A DNA stretch of 64,000 bases from positions 1-64,000 of the forward strand of contig NZ_JAOEGB010000026.1 in assembly GCF_025420585.1 (NCBI RefSeq). The letters run 5' to 3'. Numbering within the stretch: position 1 is the first letter of the stretch; every line of letters starts with the position of its first letter. Made by a program: the position numbers and the translations under genes. This stretch comes from Planotetraspora sp. A-T 1434. Lineage in GTDB: Bacteria > Actinomycetota > Actinomycetes > Streptosporangiales > Streptosporangiaceae. The notes below the pieces were generated by a model. That model was not told where the DNA came from. It did no database searches and saw only the letters and a program-made list of their open reading frames with translations. Shown piece after piece: positions 54,674 to 63,198 of this stretch.

Positions 54674-55417
54674 TCAGGCCGCGTATCCGCCGTCGACGTT
54701 GATCGTCGCGCCGGTGATGTACGCGGCGTCGGGGCCGGCGAGGTAGGTGACGAGACTGGCGACCTCGTCGGCGGTGCCGTACCGGTCGGCGGCGATGAAG
54801 GCCTTCGTGCTCGCGGCGAACGGCCCGTCCTTCGGGTTCATCTCCGTGTCGACGGGGCCGGGCTGGATCGTGTTGACGGTGATGCCGCGACTGCTGATCT
54901 CCCGTGCGAGTCCGCGCGTGAAGCCCGCGACCCCCGCCTTCGTCAGGGCGTAGACGGTTCCGCCGGGGAAGTGGATGCGGTCGGCGTTGATGCTGCCGAT
55001 GGTAATGATCCGGCCTCCGCCGCCCATGTGCCGGAGGGCGGCCTGGCTGGCGAAGAAGACGCTGTGCAGGTTGACCGCGACCGTGTTGTCGTAGCCGTCC
55101 TCGGTGATCTCCTCGATCGGGCCGGCGCCGATCACCCCCGCGTTGTTGACCAGGATGTCCAGCCGGCCCAGGCGCCGCACCGTCTCCTCGACGGCCGCCT
55201 GTACGGCGTGGCGGTCGGCCGCGTCGGCCTTGATCGCGATCGCCTGGCCGCCCTCGGCGTTGATGTCCTCGGTCAGGGTCTTGGCCCGGTCGGCGGAGGC
55301 GTTGTAGGTGATCGCGACCGCGGCTCCCTGACGGGCCAGCGCACGGGCGATGGCCGCTCCGATGCCCCGCGATCCGCCCGTGACGATGGCGACCTTGCCG
55401 CTCAAGGTGTGTTCCAT
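54674..55417 (-). CDS. Short-chain dehydrogenase/reductase (SDR)
   Basis: This 247-aa classical SDR has the cofactor motif VTGGSRGIGAAIA, the NNAG motif and the catalytic Ser (IGSINADR) and Tyr-x3-Lys (YALTKAG). The ending ATINVDGGYAA is typical. Cofactor preference is probably NADP, from the Arg after the glycine motif. ATG 55417 follows GGGAG. It is divergent from a TetR repressor with two palindromic sites in the gap. Confidence 0.93.
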   Translation of the reverse strand: MEHTLSGKVAIVTGGSRGIGAAIARALARQGAAVAITYNASADRAKTLTEDINAEGGQAIAIKADAADRHAVQAAVEETVRRLGRLDILVNNAGVIGAGPIEEITEDGYDNTVAVNLHSVFFASQAALRHMGGGGRIITIGSINADRIHFPGGTVYALTKAGVAGFTRGLAREISSRGITVNTIQPGPVDTEMNPKDGPFAASTKAFIAADRYGTADEVASLVTYLAGPDAAYITGATINVDGGYAA

Positions 55418-55440
55418 GGTGACTCCCTCGTCAGTATTTG

Positions 55441-55495
55441 TTGAACGATCACTCAATATTTCAGCCTGCCGTACGCCTGTCAAGTGATATCTTGA
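55441..55495. promoter_or_regulatory. Paired palindromes between the SDR and tetR genes
   Basis: TTGA-N8-TCAA (55441-55456) and TCAAG-N6-CTTGA (55480-55495), with a related AGTGAT core on opposite strands, 39 bp apart. They are the probable TetR operators and overlap both expected promoters. Confidence 0.65.
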
Positions 55496-55524
55496 TTGCC
55501 TGCTCAAAAATACGTGGGGGTGGC

Positions 55525-56115
55525 ATGCCGAGGGGACGCCCGCGGGCCTTCGACACGACGGCCGCACTGGACGCGGCACTCGCGGTGTTCTGGTCCAAGG
55601 GGTACGAAGGGACCACGATGGCCGACCTGTCCGCGGCGATGAACCTGAAGCCGGGCAGCATCTACGCCGCGTTCGGGTCCAAGGAAGGGCTCTACCAGCA
55701 GGTTCTCGACCGTTACACCAGCACGGTGTTCACCTACACCGGGGAGGCCCTGGCCCGGCCCACCGTGCGCGGCGTCATCGAGGCGTGGCTGCGCGGCGCG
55801 GTCGACGCCGCCACGAAGGAGGGCACACCCGCCGGGTGCCTGCTCGTCCACGGCGCCCTCGTGTCCGGCGACGGGTCTGAGTGCGCCCGGCAGGAGACCG
55901 CCAAGCGGCGCGCGGCTGGAGAGACCCTGCTCCGCCGGCGATTCGAGCAGGCGAGGGAGGACGGGTCTCTGCCCGAGGACGTCGAGCCGTACGACCTGGC
56001 GAAGTACATCTCCGTCCTCGCCCAGGGAATCGCCGTCGAAGCGGCCTCCGGAACCCCTCAGGACGAGCTCGACGCCATGATCCAGGTGGCCCTCAAGCGA
56101 CTCCCCTGGGAGTAG
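55525..56115 (+). CDS. TetR family transcriptional regulator
   Basis: This 196-aa protein opens MPRGRPRAFDTTAALDAALAVFWSKGYEGTTMADL, with the helix-turn-helix through LKPGSIYAAFGSKEGLYQQ. The C-terminal part is the type that follows in regulators of SDR and oxidoreductase genes (PAGCLLVHGAL). It probably represses the divergent SDR and its own gene. ATG 55525 follows GGGGGTGG. Confidence 0.92.
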   Translation: MPRGRPRAFDTTAALDAALAVFWSKGYEGTTMADLSAAMNLKPGSIYAAFGSKEGLYQQVLDRYTSTVFTYTGEALARPTVRGVIEAWLRGAVDAATKEGTPAGCLLVHGALVSGDGSECARQETAKRRAAGETLLRRRFEQAREDGSLPEDVEPYDLAKYISVLAQGIAVEAASGTPQDELDAMIQVALKRLPWE

Positions 56116-56121
56116 GAGACC

Positions 56122-56277
56122 TCAGTCCGCCAGATAGCGCCCGGCCAGGGCACGTACCGTGGCCGTCAGCCGCTCACGGAGCTCCCGCGGCTCCAGGACC
56201 TCCACCTCGGCTCTCAGCCTGAGGAACTCCGTACAGGCATGTTCGAGCGATTCGATCGGGACCACCGCGCGCTCCCC
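56122..56277 (-). pseudogene. 3' remnant of a WYL-domain transcriptional regulator
   Basis: About 50 codons, ending at TGA 56124-56122, read [21 protein letters not shown] and [18 protein letters not shown], the usual C-terminus of DeoR/YafY-type WYL regulators. The frame is the same as that of the HAD gene, which stops directly upstream at 56281-56283. The remainder of the regulator is gone, so a deletion or insertion joined the HAD gene to this tail. Confidence 0.6.
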
Positions 56278-56280
56278 GGC

Positions 56281-56967
56281 TCAGAGCACGGTGGGAGCAG
56301 AGACGGGCTTAACGGATGCCGCCACGGCCAGCAATTGGGGAAGGTCGCGCATGTCGTCGAAGAGGACCGTATTCGCGCCCTGCAACATCGCAGCCGGTGT
56401 AAGGCCCCCCGTGAAACCGAACGCGCGCATCCCTGCCGCGCGAGCGGCCTGAACCCCATATCGGCTGTCCTCGACGACCACGCATGCAGCCGGGTCCACC
56501 CCCATCGCCCGGGCCGCATGCAGGAACAGGTCTGGAGCGGGCTTGCCCTTCCGCACCTCGGTCGCGCTGAAGATCCGGCCTTCGAAGAAGTGATACAGGC
56601 CCGTCAGCCCGAGAGTGAAGCGCATCTTTTCGTGGGATCCGCTGGAGGCCACGCAGCTCGCATAAGGAATGGCCCGCAGAGCGTCGACGATCCCGTCAAC
56701 CGGAGTGAGCTCGGAGGCCAGGGCGTCCCTGTAGGCCGCATCGAACCGGTTGAGCCACCCGTCTGGAAGCGGCTCGCCGATGTGCTCCTCGATGGCCGCG
56801 ATGAATACCTGATCCGAACGGCCGACGAATCGCTCGATTATCTCCTCTTCGGACAGCCTGAGACCGGCCTGCTCCAGAATCACGCGGTCGACGCGGACCG
56901 CGATGCGTTCGCTGTCCACCAGGACGCCATCGCAGTCGAATATGACCAGCTCTATGGATGCGCTCAT
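56281..56967 (-). CDS. HAD superfamily hydrolase (beta-phosphoglucomutase/phosphatase-like)
   Basis: This 228-aa protein has motif I FDCDGVLVDSE, motif II SSGSHEKM, the Lys of motif III in KGKPAPDLFLHAA and motif IV VVEDSRYGVQAA. A cap of the four-helix type sits between motifs I and II. It is a phosphatase or phosphomutase of small sugar phosphates; the substrate is unknown. ATG 56967 is preferred over 56979. Gene remnants lie on both sides. Confidence 0.92.
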   Translation of the reverse strand: MSASIELVIFDCDGVLVDSERIAVRVDRVILEQAGLRLSEEEIIERFVGRSDQVFIAAIEEHIGEPLPDGWLNRFDAAYRDALASELTPVDGIVDALRAIPYASCVASSGSHEKMRFTLGLTGLYHFFEGRIFSATEVRKGKPAPDLFLHAARAMGVDPAACVVVEDSRYGVQAARAAGMRAFGFTGGLTPAAMLQGANTVLFDDMRDLPQLLAVAASVKPVSAPTVL

Positions 56968-57026
56968 ATCGGAGAACAACCTAACAAACGGCAGGGGCCG
57001 AACGGCCGGCCTTCCAATCGTGGTGA

Positions 57027-57149
57027 TTACGCCGAGGCGACCTCGGGCGCTGCGCCGGGGCCGGGTAGCACGTCGATGTCACCTGCGCGCATCGGCCCGT
57101 CGCACGCCGAGCAGCGCAGCTCGACGTGGCTGATCGATCCGCCCTGAGG
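57027..57149 (-). pseudogene. 3' remnant of an HxlR/wHTH-type gene
   Basis: A 40-codon frame ending at TAA 57029-57027 reads HVELRCSACDGPMRAGDIDVLPGPGA, which resembles the Cys-containing C-terminus of HxlR-type regulators. It has no start codon and is bounded upstream by the end of a small gene. Assignment is from memory and tentative. Confidence 0.4.
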
Positions 57150-57167
57150 GGAGCGCCGGCCATGTCG

Positions 57168-57419
57168 TCAGCGCCAGTAGTTGTTGGCCGCCGCGATCGT
57201 GGCGAACTCCAGCGACACGACCTGGGTGGCGGCGATGAGGCGGGCCGCGTCGGTCGCGTACTGGGGACGGCCCGCCTGTAGCGCCTCCAGCTCCGGCTGG
57301 ATGTTGTGGACGGTGTTGCGGACGATCGCGATCGCGAGCGCCCGGCCCTCCGCCGGTGTGGCCGTGATGAGCGTGCCACCGGGGATGAGATCGAGGGCCT
57401 CGTCGGGTACACGGGTCAT
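57168..57419 (-). CDS. Small protein, unknown function
   Basis: An 83-aa protein (VPDEALDLIPGGTLITATPAEGRALA then AATQVVSLEFATIAAANNYWR). ATG 57419 has AAAGG upstream and is preferred over an ATG 45 codons earlier that lacks one. No family recognised. It lies among remnants, but its own codon pattern and ribosome site look intact. The region from 57420 to 57759 holds only a terminator and no gene. Confidence 0.55.
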   Translation of the reverse strand: MTRVPDEALDLIPGGTLITATPAEGRALAIAIVRNTVHNIQPELEALQAGRPQYATDAARLIAATQVVSLEFATIAAANNYWR

Positions 57420-57617
57420 GCTGGTCCGCCTTTCTGGCGCGAGCTGGGGCGACATGCGCGGTCTGCGGCATCTGGGCCGCTCGGACCCCGCCGTCGCCGC
57501 GCGTTCTGGTCTGTTCCCAGGGTCGTTCCACGGGCGCGTGACCGCTTGAGTCATTCGACTGCCCCACGACTGAGGTCCCGCCGTACCGTGCGAGAGGACG
57601 TCGGTCCTGACGTGAAA

Positions 57618-57655
57618 CGGCCTCGCAGGGCCCTGCTCCGGGCCCTGCGAGGCCG
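57618..57655. terminator. Terminator past the chitosanase gene
   Basis: A perfect 16-bp stem, CGGCCTCGCAGGGCCC (57618-57633) with GGGCCCTGCGAGGCCG (57640-57655), and a 6-base loop, about 105 bp beyond the chitosanase stop on the minus strand. Confidence 0.9.
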
Positions 57656-57759
57656 CTGTATCCGACGGTCAGCCATGGGCCACCGTGGTGCGTGACGCCT
57701 TGGCTGTCTCCCGAGCGGGCCTGCTCACGGCGCAGGCCCGCCCACCGCTGTGCCGCCGG

Positions 57760-59661
57760 TTATGAGATGTGGTAGGCGTCGCCGTAGGTGTGCCAGTCCA
57801 GCGGCGGGTTGAGGTTGAAGTTGCCCGCCTGCAGGAAGACCCGCTGCTCGGTGTCGACCCTGCTGGTGTCGTCGTGGGCCGCCTCCGTGAGCATGGCGGC
57901 CTTGCGGGCGTCCAGGAAGGCGTTGAGGTAGGTCGTCTCGTTGCCACCCTGCGCCGGGGTCTTGGCATTTTTCATCGCGGTGGCACGGATCCCGCCGAAG
58001 CTGACGCTGTCGGTGCCCGGGCCGTGCATGACGATCGCGTCGTAGTAGATGAACTGGCCGAGCGCGCGCAGCCCGTCAGCCTTGGCCTGGGAGACGGCCG
58101 GGTTGAAGTAGACCCGGTCGCGCTCGTCGTCCTGCGCCTTCTGGAACGCCGGGTCCGCCGCGGCGCGAGCCCAGTCGGCCGGGAAGTTGGGGTCGAGGCC
58201 GGTGTGCGAGGAGGTGCCGTTGACGCTGCGCAGGGCGGGCAGGTACTTGGCGAGCACGTTGCCGGGAACCCGGCTGGTGTAGAGCTCGACGAGGTCGAGC
58301 ATGTCGCCGGTGCCCGAGCAGAAGCCGATGATGCCGGCGGTGTAGCCGCGGCCGTCCTTGATGTCCTCGATGTACTTGTACTGGGCCTTCCAGTCCAGCG
58401 AGGAGTTCTCGGCGCTGGAGACGAGCTCCATCGCGATCTCCTTTTTGCGCGGGTCAGTCAGGTCCACGCCGCTGGTCGACGTCGGAGTCGGAGTCGGAGT
58501 CGGAGTGACCGTCGGCGTCGGCGTGACCGTGGGGGTCGGCGTGACCGTGGGGGTCGGCGTCGGCGTGGGGGTCGAGCCGGTGCCGCTGGTGCCGTACACC
58601 TGGAACTCATACAGCGAGTAACCGTAGGTGGTGCCGCGGGCGGTGCCGTACATGCGGACGTAGCGGCCGGTACCGGAGACGGTCAGATCGTCGGTCGCGC
58701 CGTTGCCGGTGGTGGTGGAGAAGATGTCGCTCCAGGTGGTGCCGTCAGGCGACGTCTGGATCTTGTACGACTTGCCGTAGGCCGCCTCCCAGTTCAACAC
58801 GACCCGGGTGACGTTCGAGGACGCCCCCAGATCGACGCGGACCCACTCGGGGTCATGACCCTCGACAGACGACCACCGGGTGGTGGTGCTCCCATCGACG
58901 GCGTTGCTCGCGGCGAACCCGGCGGACTCGGTCGAAGACGCGGTCGCCGGCTTGCCCTGCGACAGCAGAGTGACCTGGCCGGTCGGTGTCGCTGTCGGTG
59001 TGGGAGTCGGAGTGACCGTCGGCGTCGGCGTGACCGTGGGGGTCGGCGTGACCGTGGGGGTCGGCGTGACCGTGGGGGTCGGCGTCGGCGTGGGGGTCGA
59101 GCCGGTGCCGCTGGTGCCGTACACCTGGAACTCATACAGCGAGTAACCGTAGGTGGTGCCGCGGGCGGTGCCGTACATGCGGACGTAGCGGCCGGTGCCG
59201 GAGACGGTCAGATCGTCGGTCGCGCCGTTGCCGGTGGTGGTGGAGAAGATGTCGCTCCAGGTGGTGCCGTCAGGCGACGTCTGGATCTTGTACGACTTGC
59301 CGTAGGCCGCCTCCCAGTTCAACACGACCCGGGTGACGTTCGAGGACGCCCCCAGATCGACGCGGACCCACTCGGGGTCATGACCCTCGACAGACGCCCA
59401 TCGGGTGGTGGTGCTCCCATCGACGGCGTTGCTCGCGGCGAACCCGGCGGACTCGGTCGAGGACGCGGTCACCGGCTTGCCCTGCGACAAAAGCGTGTCC
59501 ACGGCGGCGGTCGCGGCATTCGACACGGGGAGCAGGACGGGCTGGAGAGCCAGGGCGATGGTGGCGGCGGCTACCGCCGACAGGCGGTGGCGCCATCCGC
59601 GGCGGCCCTGAGGGAAAGGTGTGTGACTCGTTGCGGAACGAGCTCTATTCGAGGAGGACAA
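57760..59661 (-). CDS. Secreted chitosanase (GH46) with two F5/8 type C (CBM32-like) modules
   Basis: About 633 aa. The only start with a ribosome site is TTG 59661 (AAAGGA six bases before). A Tat-like signal follows (RRGWRHRLSAVAAATIALAL...SNAATA). Two nearly identical discoidin modules of about 135 aa come next (LLSQGKPVTASSTESAG to YSLYEFQVYG), each followed by a Thr-Pro-Val linker. The C-terminal 240 residues are GH46 chitosanase, with the catalytic Glu in SSAENSSLDW and the Asp in DIKDGRGYTAG. It should hydrolyse chitosan outside the cell, with the modules binding substrate or wall. A palindrome at 59836-59854 probably governs it. Confidence 0.93.
   Translation of the reverse strand: MSSSNRARSATSHTPFPQGRRGWRHRLSAVAAATIALALQPVLLPVSNAATAAVDTLLSQGKPVTASSTESAGFAASNAVDGSTTTRWASVEGHDPEWVRVDLGASSNVTRVVLNWEAAYGKSYKIQTSPDGTTWSDIFSTTTGNGATDDLTVSGTGRYVRMYGTARGTTYGYSLYEFQVYGTSGTGSTPTPTPTPTVTPTPTVTPTPTVTPTPTVTPTPTPTATPTGQVTLLSQGKPATASSTESAGFAASNAVDGSTTTRWSSVEGHDPEWVRVDLGASSNVTRVVLNWEAAYGKSYKIQTSPDGTTWSDIFSTTTGNGATDDLTVSGTGRYVRMYGTARGTTYGYSLYEFQVYGTSGTGSTPTPTPTPTVTPTPTVTPTPTVTPTPTPTPTSTSGVDLTDPRKKEIAMELVSSAENSSLDWKAQYKYIEDIKDGRGYTAGIIGFCSGTGDMLDLVELYTSRVPGNVLAKYLPALRSVNGTSSHTGLDPNFPADWARAAADPAFQKAQDDERDRVYFNPAVSQAKADGLRALGQFIYYDAIVMHGPGTDSVSFGGIRATAMKNAKTPAQGGNETTYLNAFLDARKAAMLTEAAHDDTSRVDTEQRVFLQAGNFNLNPPLDWHTYGDAYHIS
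58571..58975. repeat. 405-bp direct repeat, copy 1 (F5/8C module coding)
   Basis: Encodes the second F5/8C module of the chitosanase. It is nearly identical at nucleotide level to 59096-59500, offset 525 bp, showing a recent internal duplication or gene conversion. Confidence 0.9.
59096..59500. repeat. 405-bp direct repeat, copy 2 (F5/8C module coding)
   Basis: Encodes the first F5/8C module. Differences from the other copy are few and lie mainly near the ends. The adjacent linkers are GTGACCGTGGGGGTCGGC-type 18-bp tandem repeats present in different numbers. Confidence 0.9.
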
Positions 59662-59835
59662 TGGCGGTCCTTTGGTCGGGGGGATGCCCCTTTCCGGCTG
59701 CGGGGTTAGCCGGTGGGTGATCGGGTGGTTCGGCCGGTTCTTCCTCTTGACCGGTGGGCGGAGCCCGGATGGCGCTGACGGTCTGCGGCAACGAACCGGA
59801 CAGACAGTCGCTGACCACAAGTTGCGTCCATGGCA

Positions 59836-59854
59836 GTTAGGAAAGCTTCCTAAC
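59836..59854. promoter_or_regulatory. Palindromic operator upstream of the chitosanase gene
   Basis: GTTAGGAAAGCTTCCTAAC has perfect 8-bp arms around a 3-base centre, about 175 bp before the start codon. From memory, chitosanase promoters of Streptomyces carry a similar AGGAAAGCTT-type palindrome bound by the ROK-family repressor CsnR. No ROK gene is in the window. Confidence 0.7.
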
Positions 59855-59997
59855 CTGCACGCGATGCTAGAGAACCGTATTGGGCCTGCGCAAGGCCTAT
59901 CCAGACGTGACCTTAAAGGTTGGGACGAGTAAGAGGGCGTTGACCTTGGCCAGGTCAAAGGATGTAACGCCTACTGCTTGATTGTTGTCAGGACTTC

Positions 59998-60234
59998 CTA
60001 CATTCGTGACCGAATCGCCTGCGGCCACGCGACCTGAACCACCGTTCTGGCCCGGCTGATCCTGGACGAAGCCCGCCAACCGGCGGGTGACTCGATCTCG
60101 CGCTTGATCCAGCGGCAGATGACGTCCACGGCGTACGCCCATTCCTCCGGGGTCAGCTCCCTGCCCTTGGGGATGTCGTGCCGGCGTTGCAGGCACGTAC
60201 GGCAGCAGGTGGCGGTGCGTGCTGGGCGACGCGA
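59998..60234 (-). pseudogene. Remnant of a small Cys-containing protein gene
   Basis: One frame reads RTATCCRTCLQRRHDIPKGREL and TPEEWAYAVDVICRWIKREI, which has protein-like composition with a CCxxC motif. It has no start codon between its conserved part and the terminator of the amidase gene, and its tail looks shifted. I think it is a decayed gene of unknown function. The rest of the 59662-60283 gap holds the chitosanase promoter region and nothing else I recognise. Confidence 0.35.
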
Positions 60235-60239
60235 GTGCA

Positions 60240-60268
60240 AGGCCCGCCCCTTTGAGCAGAGCGGGCCT
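60240..60268. terminator. Terminator past the amidase gene
   Basis: AGGCCCGC (60240-60247) pairs with GCGGGCCT (60261-60268) around a 13-base loop, 16 bp beyond the amidase stop on the minus strand. Confidence 0.65.
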
Positions 60269-60283
60269 GCGAAGCCGTCCCTG

Positions 60284-61702
60284 TCAGTGCTTTCCAGTGA
60301 AGACTTGGGGAGTCCGGTGCTTCCAGGGCATAGCCTGTTCCAGCTGGGCGGCGATCTGGAACAGCAGATCTTCACGGCCGTACGGGGCAATGATCTGCAC
60401 CCCGATCGGCAGTCCGCCGTCTCCGTGGCCCAACGGCAGGCTGATCGCGGGCTGACCGGAGATGTTGAACACCATGGTGAACGGGCCGTAGTCGAAGATC
60501 GACTGCAGCCAGCTCGTCACCGTGGGACCGGGGTCGTCGTAACGCAAGGTGCCGTGAGGCGCCGGGAGCCGGCCCAGTGTCGGAGTGACAAGCAGGTCGT
60601 ACTCGGTGAAGAACGCGCCCACCGATCGGGTCACCCGGTTCTGCGCGTCGAACGCGGCCATCATGTCCAGCGCGCTGTACTCCCTCGCCACTTGCAGAAG
60701 CCGCCTGGAGACGGCTTCCATCCTGGCCGGGTCGGGTTGTCTCGGGGCCCTGAGCAGCATCGAGGCGATGGCGACGGCTTCGGCCACCATGCTTTGCAGG
60801 ACGGCGTCCCAATCGATGACCGGACTGGCATCGGTGACGGTGTGACCCATTTGCTCCAACATGCGGCCGACCTGGACCGTCGCAGCGGCCACTTGGCCGT
60901 CTACCACGACGCCCGACCATGCCTTGGTGGTCACCGCCACCCGCAACAGGCCGGGGTCGGCCCCCAGTTCATCGGTATACCGGCCGTGTGGGGGCGGCGC
61001 GGTGTACTTGTCCCCTACACCGGGCCCCTGGACGGCGTCCAGGAGGTGGGCGGCGTCGCGGACGGTACGCGTCAGCCCGAACTCGTACGCCATCCCGAGC
61101 ATCGCCTCTCCCAGGTCGGGCCCGCATGGGACTCGGCCGCGGCTTGGCTTGAGCCCGACGAGCCCACAGCAGGACGCCGGAATCCGGATGGACCCGGCTC
61201 CGTCGCTGCCATGAGCCACTGGCACGGCACCGGCGGCGACCAGGGCGGCGGCGCCGCCGCTCGACCCGCCCACCCCCCGCTCCAGATCCCATGGGTTGCG
61301 GGTCGGCCCGTACTTGACCGATTCGGTGGAGAAGCTGATCACCAACTCCGGCACGGTGGTCAGGCCCAGAGTGACCAGGCCAGCGGCACGAAAGCGAGTC
61401 ATCAGATCGCTGTCGTGCCAGGCGACGATGCCCGGAAGGGAACGGCTTCCGAGGAAGAACGGGACCCCCTTCGCCACCGGCCCATGGTCCTTGATCAGGA
61501 ACGGTATTCCGGCGAAGGGCCCGTCTTCCGCGTGGTCGAGCGCTGGGGTGAACACCGGCAACGCCAGGCCGTTGACCTCGGCGTTCGCCACTTCCAGGGC
61601 CTGGCGGGCAACGGCCTCGACCTCGTCGGCGGTGACCTCGCCCGCCCTGATCAGATTGCGGAGTCCGACAGCGTCATGCTTCGCGTAGTCGTGAAGTTCC
61701 AT
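60284..61702 (-). CDS. Amidase signature family enzyme
   Basis: This 472-aa protein has the Ser-cisSer-Lys triad: Lys in PFLIKDHGPVAKG, the GGSSGG block (RGVGGSSGGAAALVAAGAVP) and the nucleophile in GSDGAGSIRIPASCCG. It hydrolyses an amide; the substrate is not evident and it is not part of a GatCAB operon. ATG 61702 follows AGAGGA. The closing GLPIGVQIIAP is typical of the family. Confidence 0.93.
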   Translation of the reverse strand: MELHDYAKHDAVGLRNLIRAGEVTADEVEAVARQALEVANAEVNGLALPVFTPALDHAEDGPFAGIPFLIKDHGPVAKGVPFFLGSRSLPGIVAWHDSDLMTRFRAAGLVTLGLTTVPELVISFSTESVKYGPTRNPWDLERGVGGSSGGAAALVAAGAVPVAHGSDGAGSIRIPASCCGLVGLKPSRGRVPCGPDLGEAMLGMAYEFGLTRTVRDAAHLLDAVQGPGVGDKYTAPPPHGRYTDELGADPGLLRVAVTTKAWSGVVVDGQVAAATVQVGRMLEQMGHTVTDASPVIDWDAVLQSMVAEAVAIASMLLRAPRQPDPARMEAVSRRLLQVAREYSALDMMAAFDAQNRVTRSVGAFFTEYDLLVTPTLGRLPAPHGTLRYDDPGPTVTSWLQSIFDYGPFTMVFNISGQPAISLPLGHGDGGLPIGVQIIAPYGREDLLFQIAAQLEQAMPWKHRTPQVFTGKH

Positions 61703-62028
61703 TTGAAGAGTCCTCTTTCGGCGTCCTCGACGCCAGCACATCGATCACAGGTGGTTCCGTAGTCGGAACCCTTGTCGTCCAGATGGATGAGCAGCGCGTG
61801 GTACGCCAAGGCGCTGCTGACGACCGGCAGCCTCAACAGGGCGACGGTCTCTGCGCCGGGGCCTGCGGCTCCGGGGACCATCCCCCCGCTAGTGATCGAG
61901 GTGTTACTACGCTCGGGACATCGAGACCCATGCTGACAGCGGCCGTCTCCCCTGTCGACTGAATTCGAGGTCGCTTCAGCGGGCCGTACGAGATGAAGGC
62001 ACGGCTGTGGCGCTTCTCCGCGCTCTCT
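61703..62028. other. Intergenic region, no gene supported
   Basis: A 326-bp gap. It should contain the amidase promoter. A short minus-strand frame (61651-61881) overlaps the amidase start and has no ribosome site or recognised family. I see no hairpin or repeat of note. Confidence 0.4.
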
Positions 62029-63003
62029 TCAGCCGGCGGCGGAGTCCCCGGCGAGGAGTGCCTCCCCCAGTGGGGTCAGGGTGTGCAGCACAGCGCCGCC
62101 GAGGCGGGCGGTCGATACGAGCCCGGCGTTTCGCAGGACCGTGGCGTGCTGGCTGGCGGAGGCCAGGGAGATGCCGACTCGCTCGGCCACGGCGGTGGTC
62201 GTCGCCGGATCACGCAGGCCGGCCAGGACGGCCGCCCGGGTACGGCCGAGCAGAGGGCCCAGGGCGTCGGCCGAGCCGCCGGGGCGCTCTCCGCTGTACA
62301 TCCGATACGTCAGCACGGTCGACTGGTCCGGCCTGTACATCACTGTCGGCCCCGGTGCGAAGAACGACGGGATCAGCAGCAGCCCGCGACCGCACAGCGG
62401 AATGTCAGCCGTGGACTGCGATGGGACGCGGAGCACCGGCGGCTGCCACACCCAGAGAGGGTTGAGCGTGGTGAGAAAGGCGTCGACCCCTCCGCGGAGC
62501 AGGGTCTCCGCGCGCAGAGAGCGGTCGGCGACGGCGTTGGCCCGCACCTCGGACCAGACCGGTTCGAGGTTTGAGCGGTGACGGACTCGCAGATCGTTCG
62601 CCAGGATTTCCCGGGCTGCCCCAGTGCCCGCCGCGAGTTCCCTGACCAAGCGGCTCGCCCGGGAAGCGGAGGGCAGCCGGCTCAGGTCGTCGGCCAGTTG
62701 CGCAGCAGGTGTCTGGACGGCCATTTCGACGCCTGTCGCGAAGTCATCGGCCGCCGGCTGCAACAGGAAGTCCGGTAGGAAGCGCCCCGGTGGCAGCAGA
62801 TCGAGGAGCATCCCTGGTGCGAGGGTCGCATCGATCCTGCGCTCCGTCCCCGGCCGTGATCGCCTCCCGCCCACCGACCCAGTCCGCAGCCGGCGCACGC
62901 TGAGCACTGTCTCCCAGAGGGCGTTCGGCGTCGGCGCCAGCGTGATTTTCCGCAGGTCAGCGTCGGAGAACCAGAGACTGATCACATCGATCGATCCTGG
63001 CAC
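62029..63003 (-). CDS. ArsR/SmtB-type winged-helix regulator with large N-terminal domain (DUF5937-like)
   Basis: About 324 aa from GTG 63003, which has AAAGG eight bases upstream; the frame is open to 63213. The last 80 residues are the ArsR-like DNA-binding domain (LGRTRAAVLAGLRDPATTTAVAERVGISLASASQHATVLRNAGLVSTARLG). The N-terminal 240 residues match the actinobacterial domain that opens SLWFSDADLRKITLAPTPNALWETVLSVR. There is no metal-binding Cys cluster. The ligand is unknown. Secreted-protein genes start 196 bp away in the divergent direction. Confidence 0.87.
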   Translation of the reverse strand: MPGSIDVISLWFSDADLRKITLAPTPNALWETVLSVRRLRTGSVGGRRSRPGTERRIDATLAPGMLLDLLPPGRFLPDFLLQPAADDFATGVEMAVQTPAAQLADDLSRLPSASRASRLVRELAAGTGAAREILANDLRVRHRSNLEPVWSEVRANAVADRSLRAETLLRGGVDAFLTTLNPLWVWQPPVLRVPSQSTADIPLCGRGLLLIPSFFAPGPTVMYRPDQSTVLTYRMYSGERPGGSADALGPLLGRTRAAVLAGLRDPATTTAVAERVGISLASASQHATVLRNAGLVSTARLGGAVLHTLTPLGEALLAGDSAAG

Positions 63004-63198
63004 AGAAAGGACCTTTCGGCCAGGACTGAAAGGTGTTGTCCGCTGGAATGCGGCCATGTCAGTCTCACTTCGCAGAAAAGGCGGCCGTCGTAGAAGCCCC
63101 ACGGCGAGGGCATGGCCGTCCGCCTGTCCCCGCGTTCCTCGAACGCCATATCCGTCCCCATCTGTCGGTATCCCCGATCGATCAAACACAGGAGACTC

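Noticed and set aside
61651-61881. 76-residue minus-strand frame with CDRC motif before the amidase gene
   Set aside because: It overlaps the amidase start in another frame, lacks a ribosome site and matches no family I know.
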